A DNA stretch of 64,000 nt from the NCBI GenBank assembly GCA_028751875.1, contig CM054155.1, positions 11,754,209-11,818,208 of the forward strand, in the 5' to 3' direction. The notes under the pieces were generated by a model, which was given only the letters and a program-made list of their open reading frames with translations, was not told where the DNA came from and searched no databases. Position 1 is the stretch's first letter, and each line of letters begins with the position of its first letter. The position numbers and the translations under genes are program-made. The stretch is from Rapana venosa. Lineage: Eukaryota > Mollusca > Gastropoda > Neogastropoda > Muricidae. This document shows positions 48,390 to 58,307 of the stretch, one piece after another.

Positions 48390-48624
48390 ATTCCTCATCT
48401 AAACTCTCCGACGCTGTGACAAACTCTTCCTCCCATTCTGAAGATTCGCCCCGTGCGACCGAGCCCCGGGAGGCAGGGTGTCCCCTGTGGCTGAAGCCCG
48501 CCAGCGCCTTGTGGATCTCTCGCAGCAAGAACGCGTCCTGGTACTGGCGATGCCGGCCACCCCATCGGAAAGACGTGGCGTCGATGGCACACAACGTGTT
48601 CAGCAGGTTGCCAGAAGAGTCCCG
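48390..48624 (-). CDS. PARG/AKAP-like gene, exon with PARG CAIDA..F segment and FFAT-like motif
   Basis: Acceptor gactgttgacag at 48625-48636, donor gtgagt at 48384-48389, phase 1 at the 3' end. It reads RDSSGNLLNTLCAIDATSFR, then QYQDAFLLREIHKALAGF. This matches the PARG stretch in which an 'AIDA' strand precedes the helix ending in 'KA-x-GF'. After that, the family normally continues to the TGNWGCGAFGGD diphosphate loop. Here the sequence instead turns polar (SHRGHPASRGSVARGE) and ends in an acidic run with EFVTASE, an FFAT-like motif. Confidence 0.88.
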
Positions 48625-49829
48625 CTGTCAACAGTCACCATCAGAAGACTTGTCAGTAGGTGTCTCTGACAGCACAGCATAGCTCAGAGAACAACTGAAG
48701 TCTTGGCTAGGTGATTTAGATATTACAACAGCAAGTGACAATGACCACAAGACTCAACTGACAAGGCTTTTTCTGATCCAAGCAGATGTCCAATTTCAAC
48801 AATGTCAGACAGCTGCTAGGATTTGTTAGCTGCTATTGTTTTTTGGTAGAAAAACAATGCTCTCTTCCAGCAATGTTTGGGGAACAATGGCCAATTACAT
48901 GTATGATAAATCTCTGATAGGAATTGTCCTGAAGGTACTAACTGTGGGCTCAAATTTTGGAGTTGCTTGATAGATTAAGGATTTTGATGATCTTCCAGGT
49001 CACTTTTGGCACAGACCTGCCACTTGTTATTTCTATTAGTGCATCAAACTATACAGAAGAGCAGGTATGCATGTAGTACAAAAGATCTATGTAATTTATG
49101 TCAGAACTGGGTTGCAAAATAAAAAAATATACAAAACAGATTCACTAGCACAATGGGTTATGCAATAATTATTAATAATTCAAAATCAATTACTTCAGCT
49201 CCTTGAGTAAAATTCATCATTGAGGTCAAACAGCTTATTTTGACTATCTCTTTGCACCTGCTAATTTGTTGTCATCATGTTCTCCTCTCTCACTTTCATC
49301 ACACACATTTTTTTTTTTTTTTTTAGTGCACGCCACTAACATTGCTTACATCAATATCAGAGCTTGGCTGCACATCTCACAACCTATCTTTGACATGAAA
49401 GTTACAACAACAACAAAATAGTCAGCAAGGTCAGAACTGCACCCATCTTGGAAAAACTGTGACTTTTTCCTCCAAAGTATTTGCCATAACACTGCTGTGT
49501 TCCACCCCAATTACAAAGTGATGGGGGTGTGGAAACTCCATGAACAACATTATGAGAAGTTTCATTTCTTTTACTTTTGCAAAATGTTGTAGATCACGGA
49601 ACTTTCCACGTCTGGATACTCTGACAGTTATCAACCATTAGCAGATGCTTCTGGGCATTTGGACTTTGGCAAACACACATGTTTTAAGACAAATCACAGT
49701 GTGAGAAATCAAAAACTCAGAGTCATTAGCCAGTGAAGAAGACCGGGGTCACAATGAAGATAAATTTCTTCCTGAACTAGGGTCAGATCAAGAGCATCAA
49801 AACGAAGCCAGAAGATTCCTGTACCTTAC

Positions 49830-49997
49830 CTTCGCTTTGTCGTAAAACGGTCCAGCAAACTCCAGAGAGGCTGCATACCCCTGGCAGGTGGAGAACTGCT
49901 CAAAGCCCTTGATGATGATGGCTTCGTTGTCCTCCATCTTCTCCATGAACAACATGGCCGCTATCAGTTCAGGGCAGGTGCTGAAGCGTATCTCTTC
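49830..49997 (-). CDS. PARG/AKAP-like gene, exon starting at the catalytic Glu-Glu pair
   Basis: Acceptor gctgtggtcag at 49998-50008, donor gtaagg at 49824-49829, phase 0 both sides, 56 codons. It begins EEIRFSTCPELIAAMLF. The two Glu are the catalytic pair of the family's GGG-X(6-8)-QEE signature; the second is the essential acid in characterised PARGs. The exon continues MEDNEAIIIKGFEQFSTCQG YAASLEF, matching the family's IxG-x-EQ(Y/F)S...GYA segment. Confidence 0.95.
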
Positions 49998-50147
49998 CTG
50001 ACCACAGCAAAATTCATTTCCCCTACGTTATAAAACTCAGCATTCTGTGAGTCCATAAATGTTGGCAGGGTTACAACGTGAGGGCTGCTACAGAAGGCTA
50101 CATCCCACTGTGGACGGACAATGCTCAGGTGAGGCATACACACTGGT

Positions 50148-50562
50148 GGATTGGTGGTCTAGAGGTAACACACCTGCCTAGACAGCGAAAAGTCCTGGTT
50201 TGAAGCGTGTAGTGGTTTGATTCCTGTTTAGGCCAAAAACTTTTCCCCCAATCCACTAGATGAGTGGTGGTCTGGATGCTAGTCTTTCAGATGAGACCAA
50301 AAAAAACGTGAGGTCTTGTGTGTTACACATAATTATTTCATGCTTGTAAAAGAACCCACAGCAACAAGGGAGTTGTCTCTGGCAAAATTCTATAGAAAAA
50401 AATTCACTCTGATAGGGAAACAAATACAGTTCCTAACAGGAAAAAGAAAAAAAAAAAGATAATGGGCTGCGCTGCTCTTGTGGCAACGCACTCTCCACCG
50501 GGAGAGCAGCCCAAATTTCATACAGAGAAATCTGCCGTGTCTTACAGTGGTATACAATACAA
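50148..50562 (+). repeat. SINE family A, full-length, intronic
   Basis: Head gattggtggtctagaggtaa, 'cacacctgcctagacagcg', gtggtggtctggatgctag, aaaagaacccacagcaacaa and the cgggagagcagcccaaattt end. Confidence 0.94.
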
Positions 50563-50574
50563 TACATACTGGAT

Positions 50575-50872
50575 TACCAAAAAGGTAAAGGAGTCCCATA
50601 ACCTATAAGGTCGTAGGGGAGCGAGGCGTCAGAGACCTCACTTATCTAGGGCCAGCATATTGAGGGTGGCGCCCATCTCCTCTCCCTCGCTGCTTTACCT
50701 TCCCTGACCCTAAAGAGGGCAAGTACCCATTTACAGCTGGGTGAACTGGGGGAACTGTACTGAAGCCAAGGCGTGCAAACGGTCACCCATCCAACTGGTA
50801 ACCACGCTCGACGCTGCTTAACTTTGCTGGGGGAAAGCGAGTGCTCCGACCACTGAGCTATCCCGTCAAAAA
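50575..50872 (-). repeat. 5S rRNA/tRNA composite SINE, copy 2
   Basis: Minus strand: gacgggatagctcagtggtc (tRNA box A), gttaagcagcgtcgagcg and ggttaccagttggatgggtg (5S box A and box C), then cagctgtaaatgggtacttg, ggagatgggcgccaccctc and a ctttacctttttgg end. The 5S block is almost identical to invertebrate 5S rRNA over about 43 bases. Confidence 0.93.
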
Positions 50873-50939
50873 CAAGTCACCTTTTCTGCACCCCATGACA
50901 GCTTTAGCAGGCAAGCTTCTGTGTTCTTTACACTATCCC

Positions 50940-51075
50940 CTACGTTAAGGGACAGAACCCCGCTTTCCCAGTACATGTGCACTGTGCACATTTGTATGCT
51001 ACCATAACCCAGTAGTGGGTGATACAGACAGAAGGGTTAGTAGATGGTTGGTTACCCTGTAGCAGGTTGCACGTG
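50940..51075 (+). repeat. Dispersed intronic repeat F, copy 1
   Basis: Shares gtatgctaccataaccca, gtagtgggtgatacag, gggttagtagatggttggtt and the gtagcaggtt end with 52770-52885. A short reversed match (ctatagggtaaccaaccatc) lies at 47585. Confidence 0.85.
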
Positions 51076-51084
51076 AAAAAACAG

Positions 51085-51395
51085 AATCACAAATGAAGAA
51101 CTATGGAGAATGTGCAAAGTTGATGATCTTAAGTCTGTAGCTAGTACCAATAGACTGCGCTGGTTTGGGCACGTTCAACGGAAAGCAGACCACACATCAT
51201 AAAAAGAGCAATGAACTTCGTAGTGGATGGAAAGAGACCAAAGGGAAGACCTAGCAAGACTTGGGCTGCCTGTATTGCAGATGATCTTAGAGAAAGGGGC
51301 ATAAATAAGGAGGAAGCTCAAAACAGAGAGAGATGAAGAAGGCTCATCAATGTCAAACCTCCCCTGAGACAAAAAAGGAAGAAGAAGGGTTGCAT
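51085..51395 (+). pseudogene. LINE RT C-terminal fragment
   Basis: Reads RLRWFGHVQRKADHT, frameshift, then KRPKGRPSKTW-like and ERGINKEEAQNRER, followed by an MS/N-KPPL-like segment. WFGHV and the Trp-rich end are typical of the last part of non-LTR RT ORFs. A related reversed fragment is at 57.43 kb. Frameshifted and not functional. Confidence 0.8.
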
Positions 51396-51462
51396 GTGAA
51401 GAAAAGGTTAAAATTGCTCCATTACAAGATAAGCCATTTTGATTATCCCACAAAGTTTCCTT

Positions 51463-51735
51463 TGTAATAATGATTATGTATAGAATTTATTTAGTGCTGA
51501 ATCTTGTAAAGCAAACAAATCAAAGCGTCTGCATTCAAATCATTTACAAGCAGGCAACTGTCCACAAATAGAAGAATTAACACATGTTAAATTTATACTC
51601 ATGCGCACACACACACACACACACACACACACGCGTGCACACACACACACACACACACACAAGCAACACATTTAGGCAGGGTGGTGGAGATGGAGATGGC
51701 TGTTAAAAAGTAGGGACAGATCATGAGCAAACAGT
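51463..51735 (-). repeat. L2-like LINE 3' UTR remnant
   Basis: Co-linear with the 3' UTR of the L2 copy at 28.48-28.74 kb: L2 tail, gap, CA tract (51607-51660), gggtggtggagatggagatg and the cagggacag-like end. Confidence 0.75.
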
Positions 51736-51764
51736 GACATAAGCTCTGTCAACAGAAGACCAGG

Positions 51765-51990
51765 AGTCAAAGTCCTTCGGATGAGACTATAAACCGAGGC
51801 CCCGTGTTTGAACGCATGCAGAACATCTTGCACACACATTAAATCCTGTTCTGCTTTTCGGAAGAGTAGGCCATTGTGTGCCGGGTTGGAAACAGATGAC
51901 AAAATATACAAAACCACATACACATGGGGGCTGGATGTAAAAAAAAGCACATGAGTGCTTATTCCATTATCCTCGATATAAAAGAATAAA
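51765..51990 (+). repeat. SINE family B, 5'-truncated, type-i tail
   Basis: Starts at gtcaaagtccttcggatgag, core gactataaaccgaggccccg, tail attatcctcgatataaaaga. It ends about 38 bp before the next exon. Confidence 0.93.
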
Positions 51991-52028
51991 TAAATGCTGC
52001 AGCAATAGTCCTATAGCTCTATACTGAC

Positions 52029-52085
52029 CTGAACACGGCCCCTGCCCAACACCCCCCCGCCTATGGCACTGTTGGCAAAGTCCAC
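52029..52085 (-). CDS. PARG/AKAP-like gene, exon with the GGG signature
   Basis: Acceptor gtgttgtgcag at 52086-52096, donor gtcagt at 52023-52028, 19 codons, phase 0 both sides: VDFANSAIGGG then VLGRGRVQ. This is the PARG family's strongest motif (VDFAN...GGGVL), with the Gln of QEE at the exon end and the Glu pair in the next exon. The 19-codon exon lies entirely within the ADP-ribose-binding loop. Confidence 0.96.
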
Positions 52086-52139
52086 CTGCACAACACACAC
52101 ACACACCAACGCTTTTACCACTGCACTTCAGCATCACAA

Positions 52140-52502
52140 CTCATCACTTGTAACAGACAATGATGATGATGATGATGATGATGATGATGTGACAGTGGTG
52201 GTGGTGGTGGCGGTAGTGATGCTGGAGGTGTGATGATGACAATGATGATGATGACAGATAATGATAACAACAAAAACACCCACATTTTTCTGCACTTGCT
52301 TCCAGTCCCATACAGCGCACAGAACTTACATGACATGTCAGTGAAACAACAATTACTCATACACACACACACACACACAGAGTGACACACACACTATTAA
52401 TTATAACGAATAGAAAGCTGAAAGTTTATACTTTATTTTCATGGGTTACAACCGTAATGCAATAAAAGTTACGTCACCAAACAACGCATTAAAAAATTTT
52501 AA
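52140..52502. repeat. ATG/GTG microsatellite and dispersed repeat G, copy 1
   Basis: ATG repeats at 52161-52190 and GTG/ATG to 52260. Repeat G (taacgaatagaaagctgaaa ... caaacaacgcattaaaaa) spans 52395-52502, with a second copy at 53508-53622. Confidence 0.85.
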
Positions 52503-52620
52503 ATGACAGTGACACACAGTGACACACACACACACACACACCACTGTATGAATACAATGTTATAAAGACCAGAGAGACAAACTGACACACACAGAGAAAC
52601 AGCTCAGCCCATGTACAGAC

Positions 52621-52740
52621 CTGCATGGCAGAAGACCCGGCATCCTCAATCACACCTTGGGAGTGAACCATCAGCGGACACAGGGCAGTGTGGCACTGGC
52701 TCAGCTCATCAAGCGTTGGCAGCCCGTTTCTCTTCATCAC
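52621..52740 (-). CDS. PARG/AKAP-like gene, exon before the GGG exon
   Basis: Acceptor gtgtgttcag at 52741-52750, donor gtctgt at 52615-52620, 40 codons, phase 0 both sides. It reads VMKRNGLPTLDELSQCHTAL, then CPLMVHSQGVIEDAGSSAMQ. The PARG family has the same plan here: a W/L-x(n)-C-x-x-x-L stretch, a V-x(n)-G-x-IE strand, then a residue run into VDFAN. Confidence 0.92.
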
Positions 52741-52769
52741 CTGAACACACACCCAGCTATCTTGAGCTG

Positions 52770-53622
52770 CACTATGCACTATGCACATTTGTATGCTACC
52801 ATAACCCAGTAGTGGGTGATACAGAGGGAAGGGTTAGTAGATGGTTGGTTACTCTATAGCGGGTTACCCATGGGAAAAGGTTAACGCTCATACTACCTTC
52901 TGCAGGTCAACCTGCAAACTTACTACTTGTTCTGCTGAAGATATGGGCGGGTGTGACCGCCAAATGCCTTGGGACACCTGGTAGTGTCTCCTTTTGTGCT
53001 TTTGACACAGCATGACCTCACACCCCTTTTTCACTCATGACATGCACAGTGAGCATCCAGATAGCATTATCAGCCACTGTTTGCAATTTTCTCATCAGTT
53101 GATTGATGCTTGTGCCATTTTAAAAATAAAAAAATATCTTACAGTGATGTTATCAAGGGATGATTTTTGGAGGGAGCTGCTTCAAGATGGCAATAGTAGG
53201 TAGGGACAGCACCACGCAACTCTACCACACACCCTAGGAAAATGTGATTCAGTTACTGACTTCAAATGCTTCTAACTCGACTTCTACTGCATCATTATGA
53301 TTTTTATGCATATGTGAATAAAGAGAATTGATTGATCTTTCATTACATTGTTCTGATTTTATTGTATGAGTGGAGGTATGAATGTAGTGCGAAACCCAAA
53401 CTCGTGAAAAAGGCAAAAAATGGCAAAAAATGGCAGTTCTCTGTGATCTGTGAAATTTCAGTGTTGTAGAAATATCACGAGGGCTAACTCTTACAGCCAC
53501 CAAAACATTATTAATGATAACGAATAGAAAGCTGTAAGTTTATACTTTATTTTGATGGGTTACAACTTAAAAGCGAGAAAAATTACGTCACCGAACAACG
53601 CATTTAAAAATTTCAAATAAAT
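52770..53622. repeat. Dispersed repeats F (copy 2) and G (copy 2)
   Basis: Repeat F copy 2 lies at about 52770-52885 and repeat G copy 2 at 53508-53622. The 0.6 kb between shows no recognised gene. Confidence 0.8.
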
Positions 53623-56565
53623 ACTTCGTTATCATTCTTTGAACAATACCAAGCTTGCGGGGTAGCAATTGAAAGCTTAGCCAATCAGCTACAAGAAGAC
53701 AACCACCTTTAGGCAAAAGGAGGCTCAGGGAGAAGGCCGCCTGACTTTATTTAATGCCTCTGATTGGCCAATTCTACACAGAGCAAACTTCAGCTATGGC
53801 TTTGAGCGATGCTGAAACTGATGCGGTGAATTTGACAAAACTGCGGCCACTACTCGATAAGTAATCCATTTTAGACTTTAACAATAGATTACTAAGTCAT
53901 TTCTATGTCGAATCTAAGTAGTTTGATGTTGATTTTATGACTACTTTGTTTCTATTTTGATTCAAAGTGTGCAAACATTTTGCCAAGTTAACAACAGCAG
54001 ATAGAATTAAACAGCGTGTCAAAGACTCGATTGCTTTCATCAAAATAAAGTTCTTTCTTTATAAGTATGCAGTTCAGAATGCATTACAATGGCTAGAATA
54101 ATACTTTTAGTACTTATCTAAAAAAAATTTTACACAAGTCTGATCGAATTTAGTTTTGTTTGGTTTTTTTTTTATACTACTGGAAGTGGCTTGCCGTAAT
54201 TCGGGAAAAGTCGTCTGCTGCGAACTCGGTTGATCCAATGGGAATGTGTGTGTGTGTGTGTGAGTGTGTGCGTGCGTGTGTGTGCGTGTGTGTGCGTGTG
54301 TGTGTGTGTGTGTGCGCGTGCGTGTGTGCTTGTGTGAGTGATTAATTTAAGACACTCATAAAATTACAGTTTTTAGCGCTTAAACTAAAGAGTGTTAGAC
54401 ATTAACTTTAAGTACTGACTGCACACAGTTCAGACTGATGCATCATTGATTGCTTTGTAGTTGCATTATGATACACATAAAAGAATGACAGTAAATTTAA
54501 ATAAAGCAAAACTAAAACACAAACAAACAAAACCTCAAAACATTCATACTCTATCTACAGTAGACTCAGTAGTCAGCAGACTGTCCACACACACACACTT
54601 AAAAAATTTGACAAAACTGCATACACATGGTGACTGGATGTAAAAAAAAATTTTTTTAAACCACATGAGCGCTTATTCCATTATCCTCAAAATAAACGAA
54701 TAAAATAAAAATATTAAACACACACACACACACACTTTGTCAATTGGTTCACAAACTCATACTGCATTTATTTATTTACGTATTATTTGTAACATTTCAG
54801 AGGATGATACCAATGCTGATCTGAAAAAAGCATTCTTTGCCCAAGGGTGAGGTGCAAGGGGAAAAAAAAATCACTTATGCTACAGACGCAGCTTCTGAAA
54901 CAAGAGGGTGGGAAAACGAGCTGAAACTGAAAAGTTTTTGATAAATTCTGTGGTGGTGTCCCAGAGCACAGATTAAAGAATATGAAAGAGAGCAGTGCAA
55001 GAGCAGGAGAAAGACAATCTATCAACACTTTCTGAAGCTGACATTTTGCAGTACTTGCAGACTGAAGTCCACATTGTTAATGAAGGTGTGGGGCAATGTT
55101 CCAAGAAGATTGGACTAACTTCAGCATCAATGAACTTCTCTGGTTTCTGTTTTAGTTATTTTTCGTTATTGTTGCATATCAGCCAGCTGAGGGTCAGTCA
55201 CCCAGAACGTGCTCTCATACACCCTAATCCCACCTGGGAATCACTGAGATTAAGATTCCAGAGCAAACTGGATGAGAAGTTTGTGTACTGTTTTTAAATA
55301 ACTCGCCATAAACTGATATAGGCAGCCATACTCCGACTTCAGACTTTTGTTCTAATTTTTTTCTAATTGTTGGCTTTGCTTTTTGTTGCTGTTGTTTTTT
55401 TTAATGCTTTAAACTAAGCACACACACACACAGACACAGACACACATGCACGCATGCATGCATGCATGCACGCACACGCACGCACGCACATATGCATGCA
55501 CCTATGATGCCCAAGATAGTCTCATTTTGCAGGAAAATCAATTCCAACAAAGTCTTTCTATTACAAACCAATTTTTATTGCATGTGGTCCAGAATTGTTG
55601 CAGGTTCCTGTCAGGTCACATCATTTTCATCATAAATTATGGTTACATAACACATGTAAACCACTTTTTTTTCTTCCCCTTTAGAATATTTTAAATCAAA
55701 TAATGTCAACTTATAGAATACAATATAAACAATCTTTTCTCCAAATTTGAAGTGATTTAGCTCATTCATTCAGACGTTATGACTATTTTTGTAGTTTTTC
55801 TGAAATGTGCCTTCTGCACTGGTCATTTTGGCCTTTTCTCCAAATTTGAGGTAAAATAGCTGCTAAAGGGATGACCCTACCACTCCTAACAAAAATTAGG
55901 ATTAATCTGTATATATATAGAAACACATTCAAACAATTTCAAGAAATGATGGAAAAATCTTGACATTGACGGGTCACAAACATGGTACATTGTAAAATTT
56001 CTCAAATTCAGAAAAAGATTTTTTTCAACTTTTGGCACTTCATAATTTTTTTTCTACTGATCACATTCTTTTAATTTTTTGTTTCCATATTCTGTGTAGT
56101 AAGTAAAAGAGAGACTGTGATGATTTAAGGGTGTACCTTGCCATCTGAAAGAAATATGATCTGTCAAATTTGGCCAAGTACACATTTTGCGAGCACTTCA
56201 CAGTAGTGTCAAACTTCAAAAGGCCATATCTTGAAAACTATTTAAGATATCACCATAATATTTTTTGTGTTATGTTTCTTTTAATAAGATCTTTATTTCT
56301 AAAGCAAAAATATAAGCCATAACTGCCGCTACCTAGCAATAACGATGACAAAAAATATGAAGGATTTTCTGTGAAAGAAGTTGCCGATTCCTAACTAATG
56401 TGGACTGAAAAGGATTTAGAAGCTGCACAGAGGGTTCAGGAATTGACTTTTTTGTGGTGGGCAAAGGCAAGCACTGTTTCCAAGTCTCAAGCACGCATAA
56501 ACAAGTGCATGCACACACAATCGCATGTGTGTACACACACACACACGCAAAAACCTGTGACCCAC
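53623..56565. other. Long intron: GT tract, SINE-B tail, unrecognised AT-rich sequence
   Basis: GT/GC alternating tract 54245-54345. SINE-B type-i tail at about 54604-54715 (gactggatgtaaaaaaaaa, attatcctcaaaataaacga). CA/GCA tract 55420-55500. The remainder has no supported coding region. Confidence 0.7.
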
Positions 56566-56665
56566 CTGTCTAATAAAGGTGACTGATCCTTGACGCTGCA
56601 ATCCTGACTCTACTGTGCGTTCAAAATAGTGGAGCACACACCGCATCTTGGCCACCTGGGATAGT
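56566..56665 (-). CDS. PARG/AKAP-like gene, exon (LSQVAKMRCVLHYF)
   Basis: Acceptor tatgctgctttcag at 56666-56679, donor gtgggt at 56560-56565. The first base completes a Gln codon from the previous exon; then 33 codons: LSQVAKMRCVLHYFER, TVESGLQRQGSVTFIRQ. It aligns to the PARG segment in which a 'KL..LFCYFRRV' helix is followed by a loop and a 'VTFTRQ' strand. A nearer AG at 56656-56657 would break the frame. Confidence 0.92.
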
Positions 56666-56721
56666 CTGAAAGCAGCATACCCTTCATTTAGTGTTCAATA
56701 TATATACGTATATGTACAAGT

Positions 56722-57128
56722 GGATCAATGGTCTAGAAGTAACGCACCTTCCAAGAAAGCAAAAAGTCCAGGTCTGAAGTGTGCAGTAGTTTGATCTCCG
56801 TTTGGGCCAAAAACTTTTACTCCATCCATTAAACCATGAGTGGTGGTCTGGGTGCTAGTCTTTAGGATGAGAAAATAAGCAGAGGTTCTGTGTGTTACAC
56901 AAAATTGTTTAGCGCAAGTAAAAGAACCCACGGCAACAAGAGAGTTGTCCCTGGCAAAATTATATAGAAAAAAGCCACTCTGATAGAGAAACAAATACAG
57001 TTGCAGACAGGAAAAGAACAACAAATAATGTATGGTACTGCTCTTGTGGCAACGCTCTCTCCCAGGGGAGAGCAGCCCAAATTTCATGCAGAGAAATCTG
57101 CCATGATTTAGAATGGTATGAAATGTCA
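56722..57128 (+). repeat. SINE family A, full-length, intronic
   Basis: Head ggatcaatggtctagaagta, 'cgcaccttccaagaaagc', gtggtggtctgggtgctag, aaaagaacccacggcaacaa, ggggagagcagcccaaattt. Confidence 0.95.
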
Positions 57129-57159
57129 TAATATTCAATGTCTACAGCAACAGTGCTTA

Positions 57160-57250
57160 CAGCTTCAACCTCTAAGGTCTAAAACAATCTCAATATGAAG
57201 GTCTAAAACAATCCCAATATGAAGGTCTAAAACAATCTCAATATCAACAA
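57160..57250. repeat. 24-bp tandem repeat, three units
   Basis: Units of gaaggtctaaaacaatctca plus atat. Confidence 0.93.
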
Positions 57251-57429
57251 CAAAAGAACCTCAACAGTGACAAAAGCTCAACAACTACACCCATCAAATT
57301 ACACATTACTACAGCTACAACTTTAAAAAAAAAAAAAAAAGTTTACTTTGAGGATAAACTTTGATACAAGCAGACAGCTACTTACAACAGGGGGAATGCC
57401 TACAACATTACTATATACTGCTAATTTCC

Positions 57430-57862
57430 ACTTCTTCTTCCTTTTTTGTCATGTTTCTCCCAGGGGAGGTTTGACATTGATGAGCCTTCTCCATCTCTCT
57501 CTGTTTTGAGCTTCCTCCTTATTTATGCCCCTTTCTCTAAGATCATCTGCAATACAGGCTAATTTCCACAGAACACTTGATATCTTTAACTGCAATCACC
57601 TCAATGACTACGTTAAAACCTCTATAGCCATTGTAACCTTGATGCCCTCTGCAACCATGTTTTCAAACCTCAGCGAGAATGGACCAAGAAAGCAGAAAAC
57701 AGACAAGAAGGAGGTGACAGGAAGAAAAGGAACAAGGCAGAAACAAAAAGAGGGATAGAAAATAGGGAATTTCTAGCACAGAATTTCCAGAAGGTGGGGA
57801 AGCTATTTATACCGACAGGCCCCTAATGGGGAAAGGAAAAAAGGCTTTAGCTCTACAGCTAT
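57430..57862 (-). mobile_element. LINE with internal deletion: 5' end fused to 3' end
   Basis: On the minus strand from 57862: the TATA-bearing repeat also found at 31.2-31.4 kb, then an ATG frame (MVAEGIKVTMAIEVLT). It then switches abruptly to the RT C-terminal segment (ACIADDLRERGINKEEA, NRERWRRLINVKPPL) shared with 51.1-51.4 kb. The middle of the element is missing. Confidence 0.72.
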
Positions 57863-58165
57863 TTGAGAAAAATGGAGGAACACTAAAAAACAGAATGCAA
57901 TGAAAGTATCAACCAGCTTTGCTCCATACTAACTCACTTAAAATGTGACTTATGAGCTGATTTTTTTTTTAATGTCATAAAGTAAGGAGTGTGTTTTACA
58001 TCACTAACCAGCAACCAGCTTATCTATCAATTCAAGTAAACAAAAGTAAGCCCCACAGCAGAAAGCCACACACACACACACACACACACACAAAACAAGC
58101 GAAATAAAAGAAACAAACAAAAAGGAAAGAAAATGAAAAGCATAAGCCAAGTGCCCTGTTCTTAC
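57863..58165. other. Intron, CA tract only
   Basis: CA tract at 58070-58092. Nothing else recognised. Confidence 0.6.
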
Positions 58166-58307
58166 TGAGGCAGCTGCTTGAAGAATCTAGTGAAGTTGAT
58201 GACATTCAGCTTGGAGGCTCTGTCACGCACACGCTCTGGAAACAGGCACAGGAAACTGCAGGCCAGGATCGAGGCTATCAACTGACGCGATAACACTGTG
58301 CTGCCAC
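58166..58307 (-). CDS. PARG/AKAP-like gene, exon (LSRQLIASILACSFLCLFP)
   Basis: Acceptor ctttttcacaccag at 58308-58321, donor gtaaga at 58160-58165; enters after one codon base, leaves after two. It reads GGSTVLSRQLIASILACSF, LCLFPERVRDRASKLNVINF, TRFFKQLP. It aligns with the PARG accessory-helix segment known for 'LS..Q.A.LLANAFFC.FP' followed by 'INF..LF'. The Phe-Pro pair and the Asn-Phe spacing are kept. Confidence 0.93.

Noticed and set aside
50800..50870. Possible 5S rRNA gene
   Set aside because: Only the internal promoter block matches; the 5' and 3' thirds of 5S rRNA are absent and SINE sequence surrounds it.
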